A stretch of DNA of 39,869 bases. It comes from Christensenella sp. UBA1242. Lineage in GTDB: Bacteria; Bacillota; Clostridia; Christensenellales; UBA1242. Positions 25,068 through 32,856 of this stretch are shown piece after piece. A program made the position numbers and the translations under genes. The stretch covers positions 1 to 39,869 of the forward strand of contig DBWI01000007.1 in assembly GCA_002308915.1 (NCBI GenBank). The letters run 5' to 3'. Within the stretch, counting starts at the first letter, position 1. Every line of letters begins with the position of its first letter. The notes below the pieces were generated by a model. It did no database searches. It was not told where the DNA came from and saw only the letters and a program-made list of their open reading frames with translations.

Positions 25068-25145
25068 CTAATCTTTAATTTTTTGTTTATATTTTCCCCA
25101 ATTATTATCTATATCTTCGCCCGTCACGGCATTACATTTTTTCAT
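25068..25145 (-). CDS. 25-residue small ORF between attenuator and asnA
   Basis: ATG 25145 has a strong AAAGGAG 9 nt upstream. The frame runs 25 codons (begins MKKCNAVTGEDIDNNWG) to a TAG that overlaps the asnA ribosome site. It is in the same frame as asnA, separated only by TAG and four further codons. Three of its codons specify Asn (AAT at codons 5, 13 and 14). It could be a second leader peptide, a coupling device that opens the asnA start region, or a remnant. AsnA does not need it: the family N-terminus starts at 25055. Confidence 0.55.
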   Translation of the reverse strand: MKKCNAVTGEDIDNNWGKYKQKIKD

Positions 25146-25166
25146 AATCAAATTCTCCTTTATATC

Positions 25167-25204
25167 AAAAAAACCTTCCAAAGAGTTAATCTTTGAAAGG
25201 TTTT
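25167..25204 (-). terminator. Attenuator (leader terminator) of asnA
   Basis: On the minus strand the arms AAAACCTTTCAAAG and CTTTGGAAGGTTTT pair with one T-G wobble across a 7-nt loop, followed by T7. It sits between the leader-peptide ORF and asnA, so transcripts reach asnA only if it is bypassed. Confidence 0.88.
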
Positions 25205-25268
25205 ATTTACTTTAACAAAACAACAACAAAGTAACCCATAAAAATTATGTGTTTAAATTATTATTGTT
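25185..25268 (-). promoter_or_regulatory. Antiterminator and alternative pairing segments of the asnA leader
   Basis: Three competing segments are visible on the minus strand. Segment 1 (25268-25258, AACAATAATAA, part of the Asn-codon run) can pair over 11 bp, with two G-U, with TTGTTGTTGTT (25229-25219). The segment GGGTTACTTTG (25237-25227) can pair with CAAAGATTAAC (25195-25185) with a 2-nt bulge. The latter consumes the base of the terminator stem and its loop. A ribosome stalled on the Asn codons would hide segment 1 and favour the antiterminator. Confidence 0.7.
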
Positions 25269-25295
25269 ATTATTGATTAATGTAAATGTTTTCAT
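25245..25295 (-). CDS. Asparagine-rich attenuator leader peptide of asnA
   Basis: A 16-codon frame reads MKTFTLINNNNNNLNT and then TAA. Codons 8-13 are AAT AAT AAC AAT AAT AAT and codon 15 is AAC, so 7 of 16 residues are Asn, the product of the downstream enzyme. This is the design of his, leu, thr and phe leader peptides. A second ATG directly upstream (25298) may be the first base of the message, because the promoter -10 box ends 6 nt before it. The leader would therefore be translated without a normal ribosome site. The predicted role is sensing charged tRNA-Asn: shortage stalls the ribosome and lets transcription continue into asnA. Confidence 0.87.
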   Translation of the reverse strand: MKTFTLINNNNNNLNT

Positions 25296-25304
25296 CATGC
25301 CTTT

Positions 25305-25333
25305 AATATAGTCCAAAAATATAAATATGTCAA
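25305..25333 (-). promoter_or_regulatory. Promoter of the asnA leader
   Basis: On the minus strand TTGACA (25333-25328), 17 nt, TATATT (25310-25305). The TGA inside the -35 box is the stop codon of the upstream P-type ATPase gene (25332-25330). No terminator separates that gene from the leader, so readthrough transcripts would also meet the attenuator. Confidence 0.8.
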
Positions 25334-27948
25334 GCTCTTTTTTTACGAAACTTTTCTTTGATGCGTTGCTTAAATAATTCTCTATTGTATTCAGTTTTAA
25401 TGAAGTTATCAATAAGTCTTAAGTTCATATAAAACAATGGGAATCCTACTAAAACAAATACTCCAAATACAATAAACGTTGATGAATCAGCAAAAAGATT
25501 TTGAATTATTGGAGAATTCCATGGCCTAAATATTTCACTGAAAAATTGTGAGTCATATATATTTTCACCAAGAGTCTTATTGTAATTAAATAAATCAGCA
25601 GAAATTGGATGTCCACCAATATATGCAGTTGGAAATACGTTAGATAATACAAAAACAACAAATAATGTTGCAAAGAAAGCAAACGCTTTATATTTATTAA
25701 ATGGCACACAAAGTGAAAGCAACACAACAAGCCCCGCTGTTGTTAAAAGTATTGTAATCATTGCTTTTACATTTGTAGCTTTAACAATTGGATCATGTCC
25801 ATAAAATGTTGGAATTGTGTATAGCATAATTGGAATACAAATTGCAAGTGCAGCTAAAGCACCTGCAGCAACAGCCTTTATCCTGATATTTTTAATAAAT
25901 GAACCTTGTACAGGACTTTTGTTATCATTGTTGAATGACAGCAAGAATCCACCAGTTCCAATTGAAGTTGCTTCAAGCATATATGCATTTTCTACAGAAT
26001 ACCACATTTGTCCTTTCTTGAAAGCAATTGAAACAAAACAAGTAATCATTATTGCTATTGATTTCATAAGGAATAGAATTGAAAGATTTTGAATGTTGTT
26101 TATTACCCTTCTACCCTCTCCAACAACATCTTTGAGGTGTGAAAAATCGTTATCTAATAAGATTACATCGGCACATGATTTTGCTGCTTCTGTTGCATTT
26201 GCAAAAGAGATTGATGCTTGTGCCTTTCTTAATGCCAATATATCGTTAACACCATCACCAGTCATGGCCACTTTATGACCTTTGGCTTGCAATGCTTCAA
26301 CAAGAGCCTCTTTTTGTTCTGGAGAGACACGTGCAAAAATTGTATACTTATCAGCAATATCCTTTATCTTGTCAAGTTCAATACCCTCAAGAGAAATATA
26401 CTTATCATAGTTTTTGATTCCGCATTTTTCTGCAATTTTGCTAACTGTTAAAGCATTATCTCCAGAAATAACTTTTACTTCAACATTGTTTTCTCTAAAG
26501 AACTTTAGCGTATCTTTTGCAGAATCTCTTATGTGATCTTCCAAAACAAAGAAACATAATAATTTGTCATTCAATTTCATTGCAATAACACGCTTGCCTT
26601 GTTTTGCTTGTTCTTCAACTACCTTTAATTTTTCATCGCCTTTTTCTAGCAAATACTCTGGTGCTCCCATAATAAGTCTATCGCCATTTTTGTACACTAA
26701 TCCGGAATACTTTGTTTGACTTGAGAATGGAATAATTTCACTATACTCAACATTTTCTGCTGAACCAAATTTGTTAAACAATGCAAGTGCAGTTTGATTT
26801 TTGCTTGGTTGAGATGCTAACAAATTTTGAATATGCTCAACTATTATTTCCAAATGTTCATACATTTTTACATCGCAAACATTCATTGTCCCATCAGTTA
26901 AAGTACCTGTTTTATCTAAACAAATAACATCAACTCTTGACAAATTTTCCAAAGAGTAAAGTTCTTGTACAAGTGTTTGCTTTTTTGAAAGTCCAACAAT
27001 TGAAATCATCATTGCAACAGAAGTTGTAAGCATAAGTCCAGCAGGAATAACGCCAATTCCAAAAGAGCCAACAGTTACCATGATTCTTGCCCATGTTACA
27101 GGATCAGTAAGTGATAGCGTCATTCCATCCCATACCTCTGGATTATTTCCATGAACAGATATTTTATAAATAAGCGTACCAATTATTGTTACAGCCAAAA
27201 CTCCAAGCATAATCGCAAGAAATCTTATAATCTTTACAATACTATCCATGAGTTCTGATTTGTGTCTTGCTCCACTCTTTACTTTTTGCGATAACTTTGA
27301 AGCATATGTATCATCACCAACTTGAACAACCTTGGTTTTTGCATCTCCAACAATTATTGATGAACCAGAAAGAATTTTATCTCCCTTGTGCTTTTTCACA
27401 TAATCAGATTCTCCTGTCAAAATTGATTCATCAACAGAGACTTCACCAGACAATACTTCAAGATCTGCAGTTGCCTGATCACCAGCTTTGAGCATAATAA
27501 TATCATCTAACACAACTTGATTTGATGGAATGTTCAACACTTCACCATTTCTAAGTACATTTACTTTTGATTCTGTAACAATTTTTAATTTTCTAATTGT
27601 CCTACGGCTATTAAGTTCTTGAATTGTCCCAAACACAACATTCATTAAAGCAGGAAGCAAAAAAGCAAATTTTGAAAAACCAAAATGTTTGTTTATAACT
27701 TCTTCATTGCCACTAACATGCAAGAAAATGATAAACCCTAAGAAGATTGCAGCAATAACCAATAAAATACAATTAAAAAAAGTAAATGTGTTGCTACAAA
27801 TTATTCCCAAAGTGCTTTTTTCATAAGACTTTGTTGAAATATTTTGATAACCTTTTTTTATTCTTTCTTCAACTTGTTCATTATTTAGTCCAATTTCACC
27901 ATCTATATTTTTTGAAATCAAACTTTCTTTTGTCTTTTGTTTTTTCAT
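25330..27948 (-). CDS. P-type cation-transporting ATPase (CtpE-like, probably Ca2+)
   Basis: Pumps a cation across the membrane using an aspartyl-phosphate intermediate. The 872-residue protein has the full P-type layout: two N-terminal TM helices, an actuator domain with DESILTGES, a TM4 with GVIPAGLML, phosphorylation motif DKTGTLTDG with Asp345, a nucleotide-binding domain, the hinge MTGDGVNDILALRKA, and six C-terminal helices. No heavy-metal CPC motif or N-terminal metal-binding domain is present. The proline-plus-GL TM4 motif and overall pattern resemble CtpE-type and related Firmicutes pumps for which Ca2+ has been proposed; the ion is not certain. GGAG precedes the ATG. It follows the GT2 gene by 21 nt in one operon. 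Confidence 0.9.
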   Translation of the reverse strand: MKKQKTKESLISKNIDGEIGLNNEQVEERIKKGYQNISTKSYEKSTLGIICSNTFTFFNCILLVIAAIFLGFIIFLHVSGNEEVINKHFGFSKFAFLLPALMNVVFGTIQELNSRRTIRKLKIVTESKVNVLRNGEVLNIPSNQVVLDDIIMLKAGDQATADLEVLSGEVSVDESILTGESDYVKKHKGDKILSGSSIIVGDAKTKVVQVGDDTYASKLSQKVKSGARHKSELMDSIVKIIRFLAIMLGVLAVTIIGTLIYKISVHGNNPEVWDGMTLSLTDPVTWARIMVTVGSFGIGVIPAGLMLTTSVAMMISIVGLSKKQTLVQELYSLENLSRVDVICLDKTGTLTDGTMNVCDVKMYEHLEIIVEHIQNLLASQPSKNQTALALFNKFGSAENVEYSEIIPFSSQTKYSGLVYKNGDRLIMGAPEYLLEKGDEKLKVVEEQAKQGKRVIAMKLNDKLLCFFVLEDHIRDSAKDTLKFFRENNVEVKVISGDNALTVSKIAEKCGIKNYDKYISLEGIELDKIKDIADKYTIFARVSPEQKEALVEALQAKGHKVAMTGDGVNDILALRKAQASISFANATEAAKSCADVILLDNDFSHLKDVVGEGRRVINNIQNLSILFLMKSIAIMITCFVSIAFKKGQMWYSVENAYMLEATSIGTGGFLLSFNNDNKSPVQGSFIKNIRIKAVAAGALAALAICIPIMLYTIPTFYGHDPIVKATNVKAMITILLTTAGLVVLLSLCVPFNKYKAFAFFATLFVVFVLSNVFPTAYIGGHPISADLFNYNKTLGENIYDSQFFSEIFRPWNSPIIQNLFADSSTFIVFGVFVLVGFPLFYMNLRLIDNFIKTEYNRELFKQRIKEKFRKKRA

Positions 27949-27969
27949 TGTTTACTCCAAAAATAAAAA

Positions 27970-29313
27970 TTATTTTGACTGCAATGCCTTTGCATTCTCC
28001 AAATCCTTAATTGATTTTGAATCTTCATGTGGAATTTGTTTCCATTGAACATTTCCCTTAAAGAAACATACTATCGCAATTGGTATATATGACATAATAA
28101 AGATTGGGAACATATATGAATACTTGATTTTTTGCCAAAATGAAGTTTTAACTCTCTTGTGTTCTCTAATAAGTACAAGCATTCCATAAATAAACAATAA
28201 CACAAACGCTGTTCCAATTGAAACTATCCAAGACATAACAAAATCTGCAAATGGCGACATGTAATAAATTGGAGAAAATTTTTCAAGTCCCAAGCATAAA
28301 TAATATATTGCTGCAAAAACATTCCAGAAAAACATTACCATTGTATATGGAAAAATAAACAATGAAATATCATAACAAGAAAATGCCTTTTTTAGTCTAT
28401 CTTTTCCTTTTTCTTTACGACTAAAAATTGCAGAGAAAATATTTTTAAAGTACAATGCAAAAACCTGGAAAAATCCCTTTTGCCATCTCATTCTTTGATT
28501 CCAACTTGCCTTAAATGTTGCTGGTTGTTCATCATAAAAAATAGCATCATCACAGTATGCAACACGATTTCCCTTGGTTACATTATCAGTTGAAAATTCA
28601 ATGTCTTCTACAAGTGTTTTATAATTCCAAGAATAACCTTCTTGTCCTTTGATTATGTTTGCATCAAACAAAAATCCTGTTCCTGAAACAGTGGTACTAG
28701 TCCCTAAACAATTCCTTCCGTTATGTACAAATCTACATTCTCTCATAAATCCCATGCCAGAAGTCGCAGTCACCCAGTTTGAGTGAAAATTTTTGCTATT
28801 ACGATAACTTGTAACAATTTTTTCGCCACTATCAAAAACTTTATTCATTTCCATTATGTAATTTTTGTCCAAAAGATTATCTGCATCAAAAATCATAAAT
28901 GCTTCTGGTGAATAATCTGGAAAATCTTTTTGAATGTTTTGTAGTAAGAAATTAAGTGCATAACCTTTGCCTATTTGCTTTTTGTTAAATCTTTCATAAC
29001 AATAAACATTCCCTATCTTATTATGCTCTCTAACAACATTAGCTGTCCCATCTGTACAATTGTCTGCAACTGCAAAAATTTTTATTTTGTCCATTGGATA
29101 ATTTTGTTCCAAAATGCTATCAATAAGTTGGCCAACAACTTTTTCTTCATTTCTCCCTGCAATTAAAATGCAATATGTATGATCTTCTTTAGCTGGTTTA
29201 TATTTCTTCCTACCAAAACAACCAATAATACCAACCAAAATCCTATATGAAAAAAGTATACCAAAAATAATACTAAGTATTGATGAAATTTTTCCAACGA
29301 TGTCAACAAACAT
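27970..29313 (-). CDS. Membrane-bound glycosyltransferase family 2 (processive type)
   Basis: The 447-residue protein has one N-terminal TM helix, a cytoplasmic GT-A domain and three or four C-terminal TM helices, as in the IcaA/cellulose-synthase-like group. Motifs: ILIAGRNEEKVVG, VADNCTDGT, IFDADN (metal site), VSGTGFLFD, LVEDIEFS (base Asp), and QRMRWQKG as the Q-x-x-R-W product-channel signature. It probably extends a beta-linked surface glycan or modifies a glycolipid; the sugar is unknown. The frame is open to 29364, but ATG 29313 has TTAGGAG upstream and is preferred. It is followed by the P-type ATPase gene. Confidence 0.88.
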   Translation of the reverse strand: MFVDIVGKISSILSIIFGILFSYRILVGIIGCFGRKKYKPAKEDHTYCILIAGRNEEKVVGQLIDSILEQNYPMDKIKIFAVADNCTDGTANVVREHNKIGNVYCYERFNKKQIGKGYALNFLLQNIQKDFPDYSPEAFMIFDADNLLDKNYIMEMNKVFDSGEKIVTSYRNSKNFHSNWVTATSGMGFMRECRFVHNGRNCLGTSTTVSGTGFLFDANIIKGQEGYSWNYKTLVEDIEFSTDNVTKGNRVAYCDDAIFYDEQPATFKASWNQRMRWQKGFFQVFALYFKNIFSAIFSRKEKGKDRLKKAFSCYDISLFIFPYTMVMFFWNVFAAIYYLCLGLEKFSPIYYMSPFADFVMSWIVSIGTAFVLLFIYGMLVLIREHKRVKTSFWQKIKYSYMFPIFIMSYIPIAIVCFFKGNVQWKQIPHEDSKSIKDLENAKALQSK

Positions 29314-29348
29314 ATTATAATCTCCTAAAAAATGCAAAATACTTGTTA

Positions 29349-29377
29349 ATGTTATCACAAACAAAAATTAAAAGCAA
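29349..29377 (-). promoter_or_regulatory. Possible promoter of the GT2/P-type ATPase operon
   Basis: On the minus strand TTGCTT (29377-29372), 17 nt, TAACAT (29354-29349), lying just after the upstream gene's terminator. Confidence 0.45.
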
Positions 29378-29387
29378 TTATATCGAC

Positions 29388-29418
29388 AAAAAAAGTATAA
29401 GTAAAAACTTATACTTTT
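29388..29418 (-). terminator. Terminator after the six-TM membrane protein gene
   Basis: Exact 12-bp arms AAAAGTATAAGT and ACTTATACTTTT with a 4-nt loop, followed by a T7 run on the minus strand. Confidence 0.88.
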
Positions 29419-29440
29419 ATTTGTATTTTTTAAAAAACTT

Positions 29441-30124
29441 TTATTCTTTGTCTTCTTTGTTCTTTTCTGCTAATTGCGTTTCAAGATCAGCTATCTTTTG
29501 CAAAAGAGCATTGTACTCACTTTCCTTTAGTTTTACAACTTTTTCACCATCAATTGTCTTTGGTTCAGCCATTTCACTTTCTGGAGCTTTTTTGGAAAGA
29601 ACCGCAAGTGCGATTAAAAGACCAAACACAATAAGACATGCAATAACAAATATTTGCCAGATGTGTGATATAACATCAATTTCGCATATTTGCAAAATAA
29701 GAATAATATCAATTGCAGCAATAATGCTATAAGTTACAATTTGAACCACAAAGTAATTTCTATTTAACTTCAAATAGTTGGAAACCATAATATTGAAGAA
29801 AATTGTTGTCATTGCCAAAATTGCAACAAACTTTGTAAATCCAGATGTGAATTCGATTTCTCCCCAATAAATTACAAATGCTAGTATGGTTAAAGTTCCT
29901 AGTAAACATAAAGTAATATATGCAATAATTTTGTTCCTGTGCATAAAATTGAGTGCATTAAGAGAAAATGCTCCAGCAACAACAATGGTTGCTAAACTTT
30001 CAAGAATTTTTAACCATGCCCCTTCAAAAACATTGTTGCCAAAAATTGCACTAATCAAAATTCCAACACCGACAAAAAGGCTACCAAGAGTTGCTATTAA
30101 TAAAATTTTTCTTGCTAATTTCAT
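29441..30124 (-). CDS. Integral membrane protein of unknown function
   Basis: The 227-residue protein has about six TM helices (first at residues about 8-30, last about 155-178), and ends in a charged cytoplasmic segment with a short coiled coil (KLKESEYNALLQKIADLETQLAEK shows heptad-like spacing). I do not recognise a family. A GTG frame start exists 9 nt earlier, but that GTG is part of the ribosome site GAGGTGAT, so ATG 30124 is the start. It is monocistronic with its own promoter and terminator, and the coiled coil suggests self-association or a partner. Confidence 0.75.
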   Translation of the reverse strand: MKLARKILLIATLGSLFVGVGILISAIFGNNVFEGAWLKILESLATIVVAGAFSLNALNFMHRNKIIAYITLCLLGTLTILAFVIYWGEIEFTSGFTKFVAILAMTTIFFNIMVSNYLKLNRNYFVVQIVTYSIIAAIDIILILQICEIDVISHIWQIFVIACLIVFGLLIALAVLSKKAPESEMAEPKTIDGEKVVKLKESEYNALLQKIADLETQLAEKNKEDKE

Positions 30125-30142
30125 ATTTATCACCTCGTAAAA

Positions 30143-30171
30143 ATGATATCACAATAATAATAAAATGTAAA
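30143..30171 (-). promoter_or_regulatory. Promoter of the six-TM membrane protein gene
   Basis: On the minus strand TTTACA (30171-30166), 17 nt, TATCAT (30148-30143). The divergent spacer 30172-30332 is almost purely A/T and I could not pick a confident plus-strand promoter in it. Confidence 0.6.
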
Positions 30172-30332
30172 ACAAAATAAACATTATTATTTTAATCAAT
30201 AAATCTATAAAAAATACAACAAATATTAATTAAAAAATATTATCTAAAAACTTAAAAAATATTTAATATTTTTTATGAATTTTATTAAATATTTTTTTAT
30301 ATTTTTCACATAATTATTTGTGAGAGGTAAAA

Positions 30333-31037
30333 ATGAAAAGAATATTTTTTTTATGTTTAATTCTTATACTTGCATTCACAGTTCCAGTACTTGCAGATAA
30401 AAAAGATAATAATGATGTCGTTTTTGCAGATGATAAACCAACTGAAATTTTTGTTGTTGGCGAATATGAAAACACAATTGAAGCAGATATAGTTAACATC
30501 GATTTTTTTGTTAAATACAATAGTGATAATTTTGTTGATGGCCAAAATTATGTTTCAAATATGTACTCTTGTCTTTGTAAAAAGTTGCAGGCAATAGACA
30601 CTAATATTGGCTGTAATATTTGTTATATGACTTACAAACCAATAACAAAAGAAAATACACAATATTGTTTTGAACAATGTTACCATATAACTAGTACAAA
30701 ACTTGATAAGTTGCAAGAAATAATTCAAAGCTCTGACGAATGTGGAATTAACGGATATAACAGAATTACTTACGAACTTAAAAATAAAAAAGAATTATTT
30801 GATGAAGCGATTAACAGTGCATTGAAAGATGCAAAAACAAAAGCACAAAAGATGATAGACAATGCAACTCTATATAGGATATTTGGCAATGATGTTTGCT
30901 GTTATGAATACAATAATCAAATATTAATAAAAGCAAATGTAAGAGCATTATTTGTATCATCAACACAACAAGATAATACTATTACTCCACCTGATTTGGT
31001 TAATCGTGAAATTATAGTTGAAACAAATAAGTTTTAG
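30333..31037 (+). CDS. Secreted SIMPL-domain (DUF541) protein
   Basis: The 234-residue protein has an N-terminal signal peptide (MKRIFFLCLILILAFTVPVLA, cleavage near residue 21). The rest resembles the SIMPL/DUF541 family: a beta-rich first half (VVGEYENTIEADIVNIDFFVKY), a long helix with paired residues, and the hallmark ALKDAKTKAQKMI segment (about residue 165). Such proteins are exported or membrane-attached with poorly defined stress-related roles. Six or more Cys in the mature part is unusual for an exported Firmicutes protein. GAGAGGT precedes the ATG by 5 nt. The gene stands alone. Confidence 0.75.
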   Translation: MKRIFFLCLILILAFTVPVLADKKDNNDVVFADDKPTEIFVVGEYENTIEADIVNIDFFVKYNSDNFVDGQNYVSNMYSCLCKKLQAIDTNIGCNICYMTYKPITKENTQYCFEQCYHITSTKLDKLQEIIQSSDECGINGYNRITYELKNKKELFDEAINSALKDAKTKAQKMIDNATLYRIFGNDVCCYEYNNQILIKANVRALFVSSTQQDNTITPPDLVNREIIVETNKF

Positions 31038-31043
31038 TTAATA

Positions 31044-31072
31044 AAAAAGCTCTGCAAATCACAGAGCTTTTT
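31044..31072 (+). terminator. Bidirectional terminator between convergent genes
   Basis: Exact 11-bp arms AAAAAGCTCTG and CAGAGCTTTTT with a 7-nt loop, between the SIMPL gene (plus) and the small unknown gene (minus). Confidence 0.9.
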
Positions 31073-31074
31073 AT

Positions 31075-31323
31075 CTATTTTAATTTTTCCGTTAAAATGT
31101 TTTTTAGTATAGCATCTTTAACTGGAACAAATTTTACTTGTTCATCTTCGCCAATAACTTCTTGTATTATTTCATTATCAGTATTTAATTCTCTTTTACT
31201 TAAAACATCTTCTGGTATTAGTTGAACAAGTGCATAGTTTGCGTTTTCATATTCACATGTTTTTATAACAGCATAAACTGAACCATCGTCCATTATTACT
31301 GCATCACCATTCTTTATTACCAT
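31075..31323 (-). CDS. Small hypothetical protein
   Basis: An 82-residue, acidic, soluble protein: MVIKNGDAVIMDDGSVYAVI...YALVQLIPEDVL. The beta-strand-rich first half with a DDGS turn looks like a small barrel, but I do not recognise the family. The open frame extends to 31449 over the neighbouring gene, but AAAGGTGAG sits just before ATG 31323. It starts 11 nt after the stop of the 248-residue gene, so the two are co-transcribed. Confidence 0.65.
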   Translation of the reverse strand: MVIKNGDAVIMDDGSVYAVIKTCEYENANYALVQLIPEDVLSKRELNTDNEIIQEVIGEDEQVKFVPVKDAILKNILTEKLK

Positions 31324-31333
31324 ACACTCACCT

Positions 31334-32080
31334 TTAGCAAGACAATTCGTTTGAACCTTCATTGTTATTATTTTCAACAATATTGTCATTTGTATTTTTA
31401 TTATCTTTATCAGAACTAATTTCTGCATGCATTTCTTCTTTAAGTTCATTTATGTATTGTTTCATAAATTTTCTAAAAGACCTTCTGCCTTTATTCATTT
31501 CTGCCATAATTACATCTTTGTCTTTATCAACTCTTTGCATATATTCTTCACATCTACTACTAAGATGCTTAAACTCTTGACTGAAATCTTCACATTTTGC
31601 AACCCAGTCACTCTTAAGACCACGTTTTGCTTTTATTGCACCTTTAATTGTACGAATTGAACCCATGATTGTTCCAAAAGCTCCTATTACTTTTAGTGCG
31701 TTTGGTAAATTAGCAAGAATTCCAACTGAAGCCAAAGGTCCTTCAACAGCAAAACCAAGAATAGTAAGCAATAAACTAATTGCTGTAAATACTGCAGATT
31801 TGATTGTTGACTTTAATGCTCTTTTGGCTTCTTGTGCAACATAATATTTAATTAAAGTAGGATCGGCCTCTGAATGATTAACAGTCATAGCATCAATATC
31901 TTGACTAGCTCTTTCCAAAACTTCATATGTTTCTTTTGTTAAACCAAGTGCCTTAAATACAAGTTTTTCTCTTATTTTTTCATACTTTGCATTTTGTTTT
32001 GCTTCTTTTCTTTCTGAAATTTTATGAGAAATCATTTCTCCCAAAGGGAAAATGCTATTTACCGTTTGTACTTGTTCCAT
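31334..32080 (-). CDS. Hypothetical protein with central hydrophobic hairpin
   Basis: The 248-residue protein has charged, helical N- and C-terminal parts around a hydrophobic centre (residues about 90-145: AVFTAISLLLTILGFAV, then a Gly/Ala-rich second segment), suggesting a two-helix membrane hairpin. The C-terminal quarter is Lys/Glu-rich coiled-coil-like and ends in an Asn/Asp-rich tail. I do not recognise it. AGGAG lies 7 nt before the ATG. It forms a two-gene unit with the 82-residue protein. Confidence 0.7.
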   Translation of the reverse strand: MEQVQTVNSIFPLGEMISHKISERKEAKQNAKYEKIREKLVFKALGLTKETYEVLERASQDIDAMTVNHSEADPTLIKYYVAQEAKRALKSTIKSAVFTAISLLLTILGFAVEGPLASVGILANLPNALKVIGAFGTIMGSIRTIKGAIKAKRGLKSDWVAKCEDFSQEFKHLSSRCEEYMQRVDKDKDVIMAEMNKGRRSFRKFMKQYINELKEEMHAEISSDKDNKNTNDNIVENNNNEGSNELSC

Positions 32081-32100
32081 ACCTTAACTCCTATACTTAA

Positions 32101-32129
32101 ATAGTATCACTAGAATAATATATTGTCAA
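32101..32129 (-). promoter_or_regulatory. Promoter of the two-gene hypothetical unit
   Basis: On the minus strand TTGACA (32129-32124), 17 nt, TACTAT (32106-32101). It sits in the 68-bp gap after rdgB, where I see no terminator. Confidence 0.75.
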
Positions 32130-32148
32130 TACTGAAACTTATATATAA

Positions 32149-32736
32149 TCACAGAACTTTCTTAAGTTCAATAATTGCTCTTGCTCTGTGAGAAACGCTA
32201 TTTTTTTCTTCTGCAGTTGCTTCACCAAATGTTTTTCCAAGTTCATAAGAATAGAATATTGGGTCATATGCGAACCCAGCATAACCCCTTACATCTGGCG
32301 TTATATCACCAAATGTTTTTCCTTCAACAAATTTGTATTCGCCGTCAAGATTCATAACTGCTAATACTGTTATAAAATATGCTGACCTGTCTTGCTTGTC
32401 TTTTAATTCATTTAACACTTTTTGTCTGTTAGCTTCAACTGTATGGTCGCCAGCATATCTTGCAGAATGAACTCCTGGTGCCCCACCAAGCGCATTAATA
32501 CACAAACCACTATCGTCAGCTACAACAATAACATCTTCTTTAAAATCTTTGCTATTCAAAAAACTAACAACAGCTTTTGCTTTGATTAACGCATTGTCCA
32601 AAAATGTTTCACCATCTTCTACTATATCATCATAATATCCAATATCTTCAAGTGGTAAAATTTCATATTCTGGAAGCATTTCTCTAAACTCTTTTACTTT
32701 ATGTTTGTTGTTTGATGCTAATATTATTTTTTTCAT
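32149..32736 (-). CDS. rdgB: XTP/dITP diphosphatase (RdgB/HAM1)
   Basis: Hydrolyses non-canonical purine triphosphates (dITP, XTP) to monophosphates, keeping them out of DNA. The 195-residue length is standard, and the motifs are clear: ILASNNKHKVKEF at the N-terminus, GETFLDNALIKAKA, VVADDSGLCINALGGAPGVHSARYAG with the catalytic Asp, GYAGFAYDPIFY, and SHRARA near the end. AGGAG lies 9 nt before the ATG. It follows metK by 120 nt on the same strand and is probably transcribed with it. Confidence 0.96.
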   Translation of the reverse strand: MKKIILASNNKHKVKEFREMLPEYEILPLEDIGYYDDIVEDGETFLDNALIKAKAVVSFLNSKDFKEDVIVVADDSGLCINALGGAPGVHSARYAGDHTVEANRQKVLNELKDKQDRSAYFITVLAVMNLDGEYKFVEGKTFGDITPDVRGYAGFAYDPIFYSYELGKTFGEATAEEKNSVSHRARAIIELKKVL

Positions 32737-32856
32737 TTTTCATTTCTCCTAAATATATAATATCCCCAACCATTAATTTCTTCAAGTTGTTTTTCCAATT
32801 AAAAATATTTCTTTGATTTTTTATTGCGCTATCATCATAAAAATCTTTTAATAATT

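Noticed and set aside
25056..25330. A T-box riboswitch upstream of asnA.
   Set aside because: No AGGGTGG-type T-box sequence or stem I specifier layout is visible. The Asn-codon ORF and competing hairpins explain the region better.
30307..30322. Inverted repeat CACA...TGTG before the SIMPL gene as an operator.
   Set aside because: Only four outer base pairs match well and the region is extremely A/T-rich, so chance is likely.
31075..32080. The 248-residue and 82-residue genes as one frameshifted gene.
   Set aside because: The second gene has its own strong ribosome site (AAAGGTGAG) and ATG 11 nt after the first stop, and the two proteins have different character.
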